5,168 bases of DNA. Source: Chloroflexota bacterium. GTDB lineage: Bacteria > Chloroflexota > UBA5177 > JANWHV01. The position numbers were made by a program, and so were the translations under genes. The notes beneath the pieces are model-generated. The model did no database searches. It was not told the DNA's origin and was given only the letters and a program-made list of their open reading frames with translations. The stretch spans positions 1-5,168 of the forward strand of contig JANWHV010000043.1 in NCBI GenBank assembly GCA_025450255.1, in the 5' to 3' direction. Shown here piece after piece: positions 1 through 5,168 of this stretch; the first letter of the stretch is position 1; each line of letters opens with the position of its first letter.

Positions 1-1
1 A

Positions 2-172
2 CTGGTGGATGAGCACACGCAATTCACGCCGGAGCAGACGACGCTCGTGGACATGGTGGAAATCGGCCGGTACGCCGTGCAGCCGGTGTGGGGCGACGGC
101 CACGAGACAGGCTACTTCACCTTCACCCTGCTGCGATCGCTGTGCCCGTGCGCGCTATGCGCGGCCGGTTAG
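2..172 (+). CDS. DUF971-family (gamma-butyrobetaine hydroxylase-like N-terminal domain) protein, 3' end only
   Basis: The gene enters from the left edge, so only the last 56 codons and the TAG stop are visible. The residues read LVDEHTQF, then EIGRYAVQPVWGDGHETGYF, then a C-terminal LRSLCPCALCAAG. The G-R-Y-A-x-Q-P-x-W-x-D-G-H-x-T-G block is the signature of the DUF971 / GBBH-like N-terminal domain (PF06155), a small putative metal-binding fold. In bacteria it often occurs as a stand-alone protein of roughly 100-130 residues or beside Fe-S carrier genes. The Cys-rich tail (CPC..C) and the His of DGHETG may bind metal, which is inference. Its biochemical role is not established. The stop overlaps the stop of the convergent zinc-finger gene by 4 bp (TTAG, 169-172). 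Family assignment is fairly secure; function is not. Confidence 0.8.
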   Translation: MVDEHTQFTPEQTTLVDMVEIGRYAVQPVWGDGHETGYFTFTLLRSLCPCALCAAG

Positions 173-711
173 CGCAGTTGTTGGACGGCGATGTATACGC
201 CCACGATGATGCCCAGGGCATTCAGTCCTAACATTTGAGGCTGGAGCGCGTCGTGTATGGCGGCGCCGGCATGGCCGGGCCCCAATGCCCGCGCGATAGT
301 AAAGGCCGAGCCGGCAACTACCGCCAACGCGACGGTAACGCCGGCGATGATCTCCATCTCCCGTCCCTGCTTATAGCCGGATAAGCGCTTGAGCGCGGCC
401 GCAACCACCACGCCGACCACCAGGCCGCCAATCCAGCCCAGATATGGCACGTAGCTCAAGAGGAAACCGACGCCCAGCGCCAACACCAGGGCGCCCGGAA
501 TGACACGGGCGTAGAGACTGGACGTTAGCTGATACTGCGGCAGCTTCTTCATGTGCGCGCAGTCGCGGCACAGGTAGCCTACGGGGCTCTGCACCATGCA
601 CGGCACGCAAAATGGCCGGGCACAGCGCGCGCAGCGGAGCAGGGTTTCTACGTTGGCATGGCGGGTGCAGTACCGCGTCGCCGTCCGCTCCTCGGTCCCA
701 GCTTCGGTCAT
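169..711 (-). CDS. B-box/zinc-ribbon domain membrane protein, about four TM segments
   Basis: A 180-residue protein. The N-terminal 55 residues carry four paired metal-ligand motifs: C15xxH18, C27xxC30, C35xxC38 and C48xxC51, spaced like a B-box-type or double zinc-ribbon finger (TRYCTRHANVETLLRC begins it). The rest is hydrophobic, with likely membrane segments near residues 68-86, 91-107, 121-140 and 160-178. The zinc finger would therefore sit at the cytoplasmic face of a small integral membrane protein. Proteins with a B-box-like finger followed by TM helices are common but uncharacterised in bacteria, so the role is unknown. The ATG at 711 is chosen because GGAGG (721-717 on the minus strand) lies 5 nt before it. 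A longer frame opening at a TTG (762) has no such site and would begin upstream of the predicted -10 box. The gene has its own promoter region facing away from lhgO. Confidence 0.82.
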   Translation of the reverse strand: MTEAGTEERTATRYCTRHANVETLLRCARCARPFCVPCMVQSPVGYLCRDCAHMKKLPQYQLTSSLYARVIPGALVLALGVGFLLSYVPYLGWIGGLVVGVVVAAALKRLSGYKQGREMEIIAGVTVALAVVAGSAFTIARALGPGHAGAAIHDALQPQMLGLNALGIIVGVYIAVQQLR

Positions 712-744
712 GGCGCCCTCCAGGCAAAACTTGCAACTGAGTTG

Positions 745-773
745 AGCATATCCCGCTATCAACGTCGAGTAAA
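745..773 (-). promoter_or_regulatory. Possible sigma-70-type promoter for the zinc-finger membrane protein gene
   Basis: On the minus strand, TTTACT (773-768) and TATGCT (750-745) are separated by exactly 17 bp. Each matches the -35 and -10 consensus at 4 of 6 positions. Transcription would start near 738 and give a leader of about 27 nt that includes the SD site. Spacing and position fit well, but the boxes are imperfect and this is inferred from consensus only. Confidence 0.35.
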
Positions 774-841
774 CCAGTTACGCCAATGCCGGCTCGTAGG
801 AGGGGTGCCTGGAGAGAACGGTCCGCGCAGCCGCGCATCGT

Positions 842-880
842 GCGTTTGGCCATACCAGAACGCGGTGCACGGCGTTTGGC
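842..880. repeat. Paired 9-bp direct repeat GCGTTTGGC, 30-bp period, upstream of lhgO
   Basis: GCGTTTGGC occurs at 842-850 and again at 872-880, exactly 30 bp apart (about three helical turns). A second short word, CGGTGCA, follows each copy, at 863-869 and 907-913. ATACCAG (852-858) also has an inverted partner CTGGTAT (898-904). In-phase direct repeats between divergent genes could be regulator-binding sites. They are short, so chance or an old local duplication is also possible. Confidence 0.3.
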
Positions 881-918
881 TAACGTGGTAGCCTACACTG
901 GTATTACGGTGCATTGTA

Positions 919-932
919 GCCCGCGCGCGGGC
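919..932. repeat. Perfect 14-bp palindrome GCCCGCGCGCGGGC in the lhgO leader
   Basis: The 14-mer is its own reverse complement and lies about 50 bp before the lhgO start. A second perfect palindrome, TTCGCGCGCGAA, lies at 958-969 and abuts the lhgO SD site (AAGGAG, 968-973), with the two centres 38 bp apart. They may be operator-like sites or small hairpins, but alternating CG runs make palindromes easily, so functional confidence is low. Confidence 0.3.
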
Positions 933-981
933 GCCACAACCAAACCGCTCGCGTGTATTCGCGCGCGAAGGAGACATGTTC

Positions 982-2229
982 ATGCAACAATACGGCGTGG
1001 CGATCGTCGGCGGCGGCATCGTCGGCCTGGCCACCGCCATGAAGCTGCTCACCAAATATCCGCATCTCAAGCTGGTCGTGCTGGAAAAAGAGGACCAGAT
1101 CGCGATGCACCAGTCCGGCCACAACAGCGGGGTGCTCCACTCCGGCATTTACTACAAGCCGGGATCGCTGAAGGCGAAACTGTGCGTGGCCGGCAAGGCT
1201 GAGCTGATCGCGTTTTGCGACGAGAACGGCATCCCATACAACCTGTGCGGCAAAGTGATCGTCGCCCTGAACGAGGGCGAGCTGCCGAGGCTGAACGACC
1301 TGTACCAGCGGGGCGTGGCGAATGGCGTTCCCGGCATTGAAATGGTGGGGCGCGAGCGTATCAAGGAGCTGGAGCCGCATGCAGCCGGCATCAAGGCTCT
1401 CTACTCCCCCAGCACAGGCGTTATCGATTATGTCAAGGTGGCGCATGTCTACGCCCAGAAGGTCAAGGACATGGGCGGCGAGATCCGCACGAACCACGAA
1501 GTCACCGACATCGTAAAGGGCAGCACCCTGGTCCTCGAAACGATGGCGGGCGACGTGAACGCGAAGTACCTGATCACCTGCGCCGGCTTGCAGTCCGATA
1601 AGATTGCCGCGACGACCGGCGCGCCGGACAACCTGCGCATCGTGCCGTTCCGCGGCGACTACTATACCGTCAAGCCGGAAAAGGCGTACCTGTGCAAGTC
1701 GTTGATTTACCCGGTGCCCGACCCGGCGTTTCCGTTTCTGGGTGTGCACTTCACCATCCGCATGGACGGAGAGGTGTGGGCCGGCCCAAACGCGGTGCTG
1801 GCGTTCAAGCGCGAAGGCTATAGCCGCTGGGAGGTCAATCCGAAGGAACTGTTCGAAACCTTGGCCTACAGCGGCTTCCAGGCGATGGCGCTCAAATACT
1901 GGCGCATGGGCATGACGGAGATGTACCGCGACTACAGCAAGAGGGCCTTCGTCGCGGCCATGCAGGCGTACATCCCCGAAATCACGGGCGACGACGTCTA
2001 CTTCGGCCCGTCCGGGGTCCGCGCCCAGGCCATCGCCTCGGATGGCGCGCTGCTTGACGACTTCTCAATCTTGAACTCCAGGAACATCATCCACGTGCGC
2101 AACGCGCCGTCACCTGCCGCCACGTCGTCACTGGCCATCGCCGGCACCATTGTGGGCGCCGCGACCAGGGCGTTCGGACTGCAAGCGCCAACGTCCGCCG
2201 CGGTGGGCGCGCCGGCATCAGCCGGATAG
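982..2229 (+). CDS. lhgO: L-2-hydroxyglutarate oxidase (FAD-dependent, DAO superfamily)
   Basis: A 415-residue flavoprotein expected to oxidise L-2-hydroxyglutarate to 2-oxoglutarate, passing electrons to the quinone pool or to oxygen. It serves glutarate/lysine breakdown or metabolite repair. The N-terminal dinucleotide fold is clear: GVAIVGGGIVGLATA at residues 5-19 (GxGxxG) with an acidic strand end at LEKE (34-37). The family signature around HQSGHNSGVLHSGIYYKPGS (43-62) is present, as are CGKVIVA (89-95), VPFRGDYY (221-228), LIYPVPDPAFPFLGVHFT (241-258), GPNAVLAFKREGY (268-280) and the C-terminal GVRAQAI and NAPSPAATSS segments (345-351, 374-383). Length matches E. coli LhgO (YgaF), about 420 residues. 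The second ATG (982) is preferred: AAGGAG (968-973) sits 8 nt before it, but only 2 nt before the ATG at 976. The gene stands alone, with no csiD or gab genes in view, so repair of stray L-2-hydroxyglutarate is as likely as a catabolic role. No clean promoter was found upstream. Confidence 0.95.
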   Translation: MQQYGVAIVGGGIVGLATAMKLLTKYPHLKLVVLEKEDQIAMHQSGHNSGVLHSGIYYKPGSLKAKLCVAGKAELIAFCDENGIPYNLCGKVIVALNEGELPRLNDLYQRGVANGVPGIEMVGRERIKELEPHAAGIKALYSPSTGVIDYVKVAHVYAQKVKDMGGEIRTNHEVTDIVKGSTLVLETMAGDVNAKYLITCAGLQSDKIAATTGAPDNLRIVPFRGDYYTVKPEKAYLCKSLIYPVPDPAFPFLGVHFTIRMDGEVWAGPNAVLAFKREGYSRWEVNPKELFETLAYSGFQAMALKYWRMGMTEMYRDYSKRAFVAAMQAYIPEITGDDVYFGPSGVRAQAIASDGALLDDFSILNSRNIIHVRNAPSPAATSSLAIAGTIVGAATRAFGLQAPTSAAVGAPASAG

Positions 2230-2239
2230 CTATGCGCGA

Positions 2240-2274
2240 CCCGGCCCGCGCGGCGGATCACCGCGCGGGCCGGG
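2240..2274. terminator. Strong GC stem-loop between convergent lhgO and purK
   Basis: CCCGGCCCGCGCGG (2240-2253) and its exact reverse complement (2261-2274) form a perfect 14-bp stem around a 7-nt loop, starting 10 nt after the lhgO stop. Neither strand has a T-run after the stem (CAACAACGGG on +, TCGCGCATAG on -), so it is not a textbook intrinsic terminator. It may act as a U-tract-less terminator or a 3'-end-protecting hairpin for lhgO, and possibly for purK read-through. The remaining sequence up to 2389 shows nothing I can assign. Confidence 0.6.
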
Positions 2275-2389
2275 CAACAACGGGTACGGGGGGCACGGGA
2301 GCATGGGCACTGTGCGTGGGGTGGCCGAGATAGTACTCGCAGTCCACGCCTACACATTGTACGGCGCAGAATCACGGGGCCGCGTATGC

Positions 2390-3532
2390 TTAGACCCACT
2401 CGCGGCCCGTAAGCGCGGCGCGCGCCGCCAGGACTCGTTCGCGCGCGGCCAGGGCGCTATCGCCAAGAGCCGTGAGATGCCCCATTTTCCTCCCTGGCCG
2501 CGGCTCGGCCTTGCCGTACATATGCAGCTTGACATCCGGCATTGCCAGCAGACGCTCCCATAGCGGCTCGCCGTCGCGCCACAGATCGCCCATAAGATTC
2601 GCCGTGGCAGCAGGCCGCAGGAGGTCGGTGGGCGCTACCGGAGCGCCTACGGTGATGCGCGCCTGTTGCTCGAACTGGCTGGTCACGCATGCCTCGATCG
2701 ACCAGTGCCCGGAATTGTGCGGGCGCGGCGCGATTTCGTTGACCAGCAGTTCTCCCTCGGTCGTCACAAACAATTCGACCGCGAGCAGGCCGACCAGCTC
2801 CAGCACTCGCGCCAGGCGCGCGCCGATCCTGCGTGCGGACAAGCCAACCTCGAAGCCCACCGGCGCCGGGGCCATCGACGTGTCGAGAATGCCGTCGACG
2901 TGAACGTTTTCCGCCGGATCATAGGTGACCACGCGGCCCTCTACGTCGCGCGCCACGATCACGCTCAACTCGCGCTCGAAGGTCACAAACTGCTCCAGGA
3001 TGCATGTGCCCCGTAGCGCGGCATAGGCGGCATGCGCTTCCTCGGCGGTCCTGACGACCTTCTGACCCTTCCCGTCATACCCCAGGGTCGCCGTCTTGAG
3101 CACGGCGGGCAGGCCAACCTGGAGGATCGCCGCGACCAGGGAATGGCGGTCGTGCACGGGAGCGAAGCGCGGGACGGCTATTCCCGCCTCGCGAATGAAG
3201 CCTTTCTCCAGCAGGCGGTTCTGCGCGATACGCAGCGCGTGCGCGCCAGGGCGGACCGGCAGCAACGATTCCAGATGATCGACCATTGCCACCGGAAGGT
3301 TCTCGAACTCCAGGGTCACGACATCGGCGCTGGCGGCGAGCGCCGCCAAGGCGTCGGGATCGTCATAACGGCCTACCACATGGCCGTCGGCCACCTGGGC
3401 AGCCGGGCAATCAGCGGTGGGGTCGAGGGTCACGACCGCGTACCCCATGGTCCGCGCCGCAATCGCCGTCATGCGGCCAAGCTGGCCGCCGCCAAGGATG
3501 CCAATCGTGCTCCTGGGCGGCAGCACGGTCAT
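2390..3532 (-). CDS. purK: N5-carboxyaminoimidazole ribonucleotide synthase (ATP-grasp)
   Basis: A 380-residue cytosolic ATP-grasp enzyme that uses ATP and bicarbonate to convert AIR to N5-CAIR in de novo purine synthesis. The N-terminal pre-ATP-grasp fold begins with [12 protein letters not shown] (10-21), then TLEFENLP (73-80). The ATP-grasp core shows [13 protein letters not shown] (145-157), the [18 protein letters not shown] segment (179-196) and AVELF (251-255). The late Mg/ATP and substrate region is [20 protein letters not shown] (265-284), with SQFEQ after it. The C-terminal [19 protein letters not shown] block (336-354) is also typical. Length fits the family (about 355-390). The ATG overlaps the purE stop as ATGA, and AGGA lies about 6 nt upstream, so the two genes are co-transcribed and probably translationally coupled. 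PurE just upstream uses its unstable product directly. Nothing is missing or unusual. Confidence 0.97.
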   Translation of the reverse strand: MTVLPPRSTIGILGGGQLGRMTAIAARTMGYAVVTLDPTADCPAAQVADGHVVGRYDDPDALAALAASADVVTLEFENLPVAMVDHLESLLPVRPGAHALRIAQNRLLEKGFIREAGIAVPRFAPVHDRHSLVAAILQVGLPAVLKTATLGYDGKGQKVVRTAEEAHAAYAALRGTCILEQFVTFERELSVIVARDVEGRVVTYDPAENVHVDGILDTSMAPAPVGFEVGLSARRIGARLARVLELVGLLAVELFVTTEGELLVNEIAPRPHNSGHWSIEACVTSQFEQQARITVGAPVAPTDLLRPAATANLMGDLWRDGEPLWERLLAMPDVKLHMYGKAEPRPGRKMGHLTALGDSALAARERVLAARAALTGREWV

Positions 3533-4050
3533 ACGGAATCCTGGAGCACGCGCGCGGTTTGGGCTTCACGATAACGCCTGAGCGCCTCGCGCGCGGCCGG
3601 GTAGCGAGAGCCAAGGATAGCGGCGGCAAGCAGCGCGGCGTTCACGGCGCCGGCGCGGCCGATCGCCAGGGTGCCGACGGGGATCCCGGCCGGCATCTGC
3701 GCGATCGATAGCACGGAATCGATACCGTTCAGGGCCTTGCTTTGCACGGGGACGCCGAGGACGGGCAAGACGGTTTTCGCGGCCGCCATGCCGGGCAGGT
3801 GCGCGGCGCCGCCCGCCCCGGCAATAATAACCTCGATCCCGCGGCCTTCAGCCTCGCCGGCATAGCTGAACAGCAGATCCGGCGTGCGATGGGCGCTGAT
3901 CACGCGTGACTCAAAAGGAATGCCCAGTTCCACAAGCGTCGTCGTGGCGTGGATCATGGTTTCCCAATCGGACTTGCTGCCCATGATCACGCCGACCAAT
4001 GGATGGATCGCGTCAAGGCCGGGCATCTCTGCCGAGTCAGCCGGATTCAT
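3529..4050 (-). CDS. purE: N5-carboxyaminoimidazole ribonucleotide mutase (class I PurE)
   Basis: A 173-residue cytosolic enzyme that rearranges N5-CAIR to CAIR, the step after PurK. Motifs appear in order: [14 protein letters not shown] (19-32, phosphate and ribose binding), SAHRTP (52-57, with the catalytic His of class I enzymes), [14 protein letters not shown] (75-88), [19 protein letters not shown] (98-116) and [20 protein letters not shown] (118-137). SAHRTP together with a neighbouring purK indicates the bacterial mutase type rather than the direct AIR carboxylase. The start at 4050 is chosen because a near-ideal SD (GGAGGTGAT) lies just before it. An adjacent in-frame ATG at 4053 is only 2 nt from GGAGG, and a further upstream start (4095) would overlap the predicted promoter. 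It is first in the operon, and its TGA overlaps the purK ATG by 4 bp. Confidence 0.96.
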   Translation of the reverse strand: MNPADSAEMPGLDAIHPLVGVIMGSKSDWETMIHATTTLVELGIPFESRVISAHRTPDLLFSYAGEAEGRGIEVIIAGAGGAAHLPGMAAAKTVLPVLGVPVQSKALNGIDSVLSIAQMPAGIPVGTLAIGRAGAVNAALLAAAILGSRYPAAREALRRYREAQTARVLQDSV

Positions 4051-4051
4051 C

Positions 4052-4060
4052 ATCACCTCC
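4052..4060 (-). promoter_or_regulatory. Perfect Shine-Dalgarno site of purE
   Basis: On the minus strand the nine bases GGAGGTGAT (4060-4052) are fully complementary to the canonical 3' tail of 16S rRNA. GGAGG is 5 nt from the ATG at 4050 and 2 nt from a tandem ATG at 4053. This fixes the purE start and suggests high translation of the operon. Confidence 0.75.
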
Positions 4061-4081
4061 CGATCAGCACGGTACCCTACG

Positions 4082-4087
4082 ATCATA
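4082..4087 (-). promoter_or_regulatory. Possible -10 box of the purEK promoter
   Basis: TATGAT (4087-4082 on the minus strand) matches the -10 consensus at 5 of 6 positions and would give a leader of about 25 nt to the purE start. The region 16-18 bp upstream has no good -35 box, so the call rests on the -10 hexamer and its position. Confidence 0.3.
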
Positions 4088-4121
4088 CCGGCCATGCCCG
4101 CCGCGTGGAGCCGTTATCGAG

Positions 4122-4171
4122 GGACGTGGTCGCGGCCGTCGAGCCGAGCGAACCTTTCGCGCGCCACGTCC
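4122..4171 (+). promoter_or_regulatory. Long interrupted inverted repeat (stem-loop) upstream of the cupin gene
   Basis: GGACGTGG (4122-4129) and CCACGTCC (4164-4171) are exact reverse complements. In RNA the stem can continue inward with U4130-G4163, one bulged C (4162), four pairs between CGCG (4131-4134) and CGCG (4158-4161), and G4135-U4157, leaving a loop of about 21 nt. It lies 58 bp before the cupin start and upstream of the putative purE -10. It could be an mRNA leader hairpin or a regulator-binding palindrome between divergent genes. The repeat is certain; its function is inferred. Confidence 0.45.
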
Positions 4172-4229
4172 TTACGATGCGGAGGAAACGACGCGTTGGG
4201 ATCCAGCGAGGGATTGGGGAGGACTTACG

Positions 4230-4640
4230 ATGACAACGGAACAGGGTAGGCTACATCACGTTTCCGCCGGCTCTCTGAGCAGTGGGACGGCACAGACCTC
4301 CGGCATGCGCAGACTGGCAGCGATCTCGGGAGCGTCGGTGGGGGCGCAGGCAATCTGGATGGGGCAGACGCACGTGGCGCCAAGCACGAACTCGGGACCG
4401 CATCATCACGGCCACTCGGAGACGGGTATTTACGTGGTGTCGGGCGATCCCGTGTTCGTCTATCACGACGGCGAGCGCGAGGTGCGCATTGCCACGCACC
4501 CCGGCGACTATGTGTACGTGCCGGCGTTCGTCCCGCATATCGAAACCAATCCGTCGCCAGACGTGGAGGCGGTGGTGGTCATCGCGCGCAGCACGCAGGA
4601 GGCGATTGTGGTGAACCTTGAGGGTCTGAGCGGCGGGTAG
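4230..4640 (+). CDS. Small single-domain cupin protein
   Basis: A 136-residue protein, nearly all one cupin beta-barrel. Motif 1 is SGPHHHGHSETGIYVVSG (residues 55-72), giving likely metal ligands H58, H60 (or H62) and E64. Motif 2 is PGDYVYVPAFVPHIETN (91-107), giving H103. The metal site is thus complete, so the protein could be an enzyme (dioxygenase, isomerase or similar) or a small-molecule binder; the substrate cannot be read from sequence. There is no signal peptide or membrane segment, so it should be cytosolic. The start is set by GGGGAGG (4216-4222), 7 nt before ATG 4230. The open frame extends upstream but offers no start codon with an SD nearby. It is divergent from purEK and converges on the exoprotein fragment with an 11-bp gap. 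Nothing ties it functionally to purine synthesis. Confidence 0.85.
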   Translation: MTTEQGRLHHVSAGSLSSGTAQTSGMRRLAAISGASVGAQAIWMGQTHVAPSTNSGPHHHGHSETGIYVVSGDPVFVYHDGEREVRIATHPGDYVYVPAFVPHIETNPSPDVEAVVVIARSTQEAIVVNLEGLSGG

Positions 4641-4651
4641 GCGACCGCAAC

Positions 4652-5167
4652 CTACCTGCTGACCCGCAACGGTACCGCCAAGCCCTCCGGCAAATCACCA
4701 ATCGCGGCGCCGCTTGCCGAGGCCTGGAGCATAACGGCGCCGCTCGCCCTGGCGGCGCGGTCGGGATAGCCTGGAATCGTGACGTACGCCTTGAACTCGC
4801 CATGAGCGTCCACCACGGCGGCGGCGCGCAGGCGCAGGCTCGGCGGCGTATTTGGACCGCCAAGCGAGAACCGCACCACGGCGTTGGGTGTCCACTACTG
4901 GCCCGCGATTCCTACCGTGTCCCCCAGGCGCACGGTATAGGCCGAGACCTGCACGCGGGGATCCGGGTACACGTCGTAGGGCGAGCCAACCCTGAAGGTC
5001 CAGGCACTCGATCCTATCGCGCCTGTAACCTCTTTCCACTTGAGATAGGCGCTATAGGACCCGGCGCGGAGATACCCGGCATAGCCCAGGCGATACCCGC
5101 TAGCGGCGCGGGTGATCGTCGTCTTTACGTCCGTGCCGTTGATGGTCAACGCCGTCCATTGCAGGGC
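4652..5167 (-). pseudogene. Ig-like/beta-repeat exoprotein, 3' end, interrupted by an in-frame amber codon
   Basis: One reading frame runs from the right edge to TAG 4654-4652, broken only by TAG at 4897-4895. The 90 codons before the break include ITRAASGYRLGYAGYLRAG and AWTFRVGSPYDVYPDP, then VSAYTVRLGDTVGIAGQ. The 80 codons after it continue WTPNAVVRFSLGG, HGEFKAYVTIPGYPD and a final LAVPLRVSR. The composition (alternating hydrophobics, Gly/Ser/Thr, no Cys) and the pattern VRLGDTV.IAG.-WTPNAVV.FSL resemble tandem Ig-like domains of secreted or surface proteins, where a G-x-x-W/F-x-P-N turn is expected exactly where the stop falls. One base change (CAG or TGG to TAG) would explain it. The frame is open past 5149, so the TTG there is probably an internal Leu codon, and the N-terminus with any signal peptide lies outside the window. 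Alternatives are a truncated but functional protein, readthrough or a sequence error. The exact family is not identified. Confidence 0.6.
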
Positions 5168-5168
5168 G

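Noticed and set aside
712..762. Upstream extension of the zinc-finger membrane protein from a TTG at 762, adding a CKFC motif
   Set aside because: No SD precedes the TTG and it begins upstream of the likely -10 box, while ATG 711 has GGAGG at good spacing. The extra CxxC is probably chance.
876..899. TTGGCT ... TACACT as an lhgO promoter
   Set aside because: The spacer is only 12 bp, too short for a sigma-70 promoter, and the neighbouring alternatives give spacers of 20 bp or no -35 box.
904..1749. Long minus-strand open frame (281 codons) opposite lhgO
   Set aside because: It lies antisense to a well-supported lhgO, has no SD or domain signature, and its composition is that of a shadow frame in GC-rich DNA.
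3032..3574. Plus-strand open frame (180 codons) opposite purK
   Set aside because: It is antisense to conserved purK sequence, shows no recognisable domain and is explained by GC-rich third-position bias.
3949..4233. 94-codon plus-strand frame running into the cupin start
   Set aside because: Its first third lies antisense to purE, and it has no domain signature. Only its last 18 codons are considered, as a possible leader peptide.
4895..5149. Separate small gene starting at the TTG at 5149
   Set aside because: The frame stays open to the right edge in coding-like sequence, so the TTG is most likely an internal Leu codon of a longer gene.

Overview
The window is a GC-rich bacterial chromosomal segment with densely packed genes, short intergenic gaps and strong Shine-Dalgarno (SD) sites. 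It holds six protein-coding loci plus the edge of a seventh. There are no RNA genes, CRISPR arrays, insertion sequences or phage genes that I can recognise. A B-box-type zinc-finger membrane protein beside an Ig-like exoprotein, with housekeeping genes scattered outside their usual operons, would suit Chloroflexota or a similar high-GC lineage. That placement is a weak inference from gene style, not from a marker gene.

Left part (1-2280): the last 56 codons of a DUF971-family protein (+ strand) run into the window and overlap, stop against stop, a minus-strand gene for a small zinc-ribbon/B-box protein with about four membrane segments (169-711). A 270-bp divergent intergenic region (712-981) carries short direct repeats and GC-rich palindromes. 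It leads into lhgO (982-2229, +), an FAD-dependent L-2-hydroxyglutarate oxidase, which is followed at once by a perfect 14-bp stem-loop.

Middle part (2390-4050, - strand): purE and purK form a two-gene operon joined by an ATGA overlap. Together they convert AIR to N5-CAIR (PurK) and then to CAIR (PurE) in de novo purine synthesis. Both look intact, with the expected motifs. purK converges on lhgO across about 160 bp.

Right part (4051-5168): divergent from purE is a small single-domain cupin gene (4230-4640, +) with complete metal-binding motifs. Its upstream region contains a long interrupted inverted repeat and an 18-codon Arg-rich reading frame ending on the cupin start codon. Convergent with it is the 3' end of a minus-strand gene for a beta-rich, Ig-like repeat exoprotein. 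That gene is split by one in-frame amber codon (4895-4897) with clear coding sequence on both sides, which makes it a nonsense-mutated gene, a sequencing error or a readthrough candidate.

Most of the window is ordinary housekeeping sequence. The items most worth a second look are the amber-interrupted exoprotein and the structured cupin leader. I found no convincing new multi-gene system.
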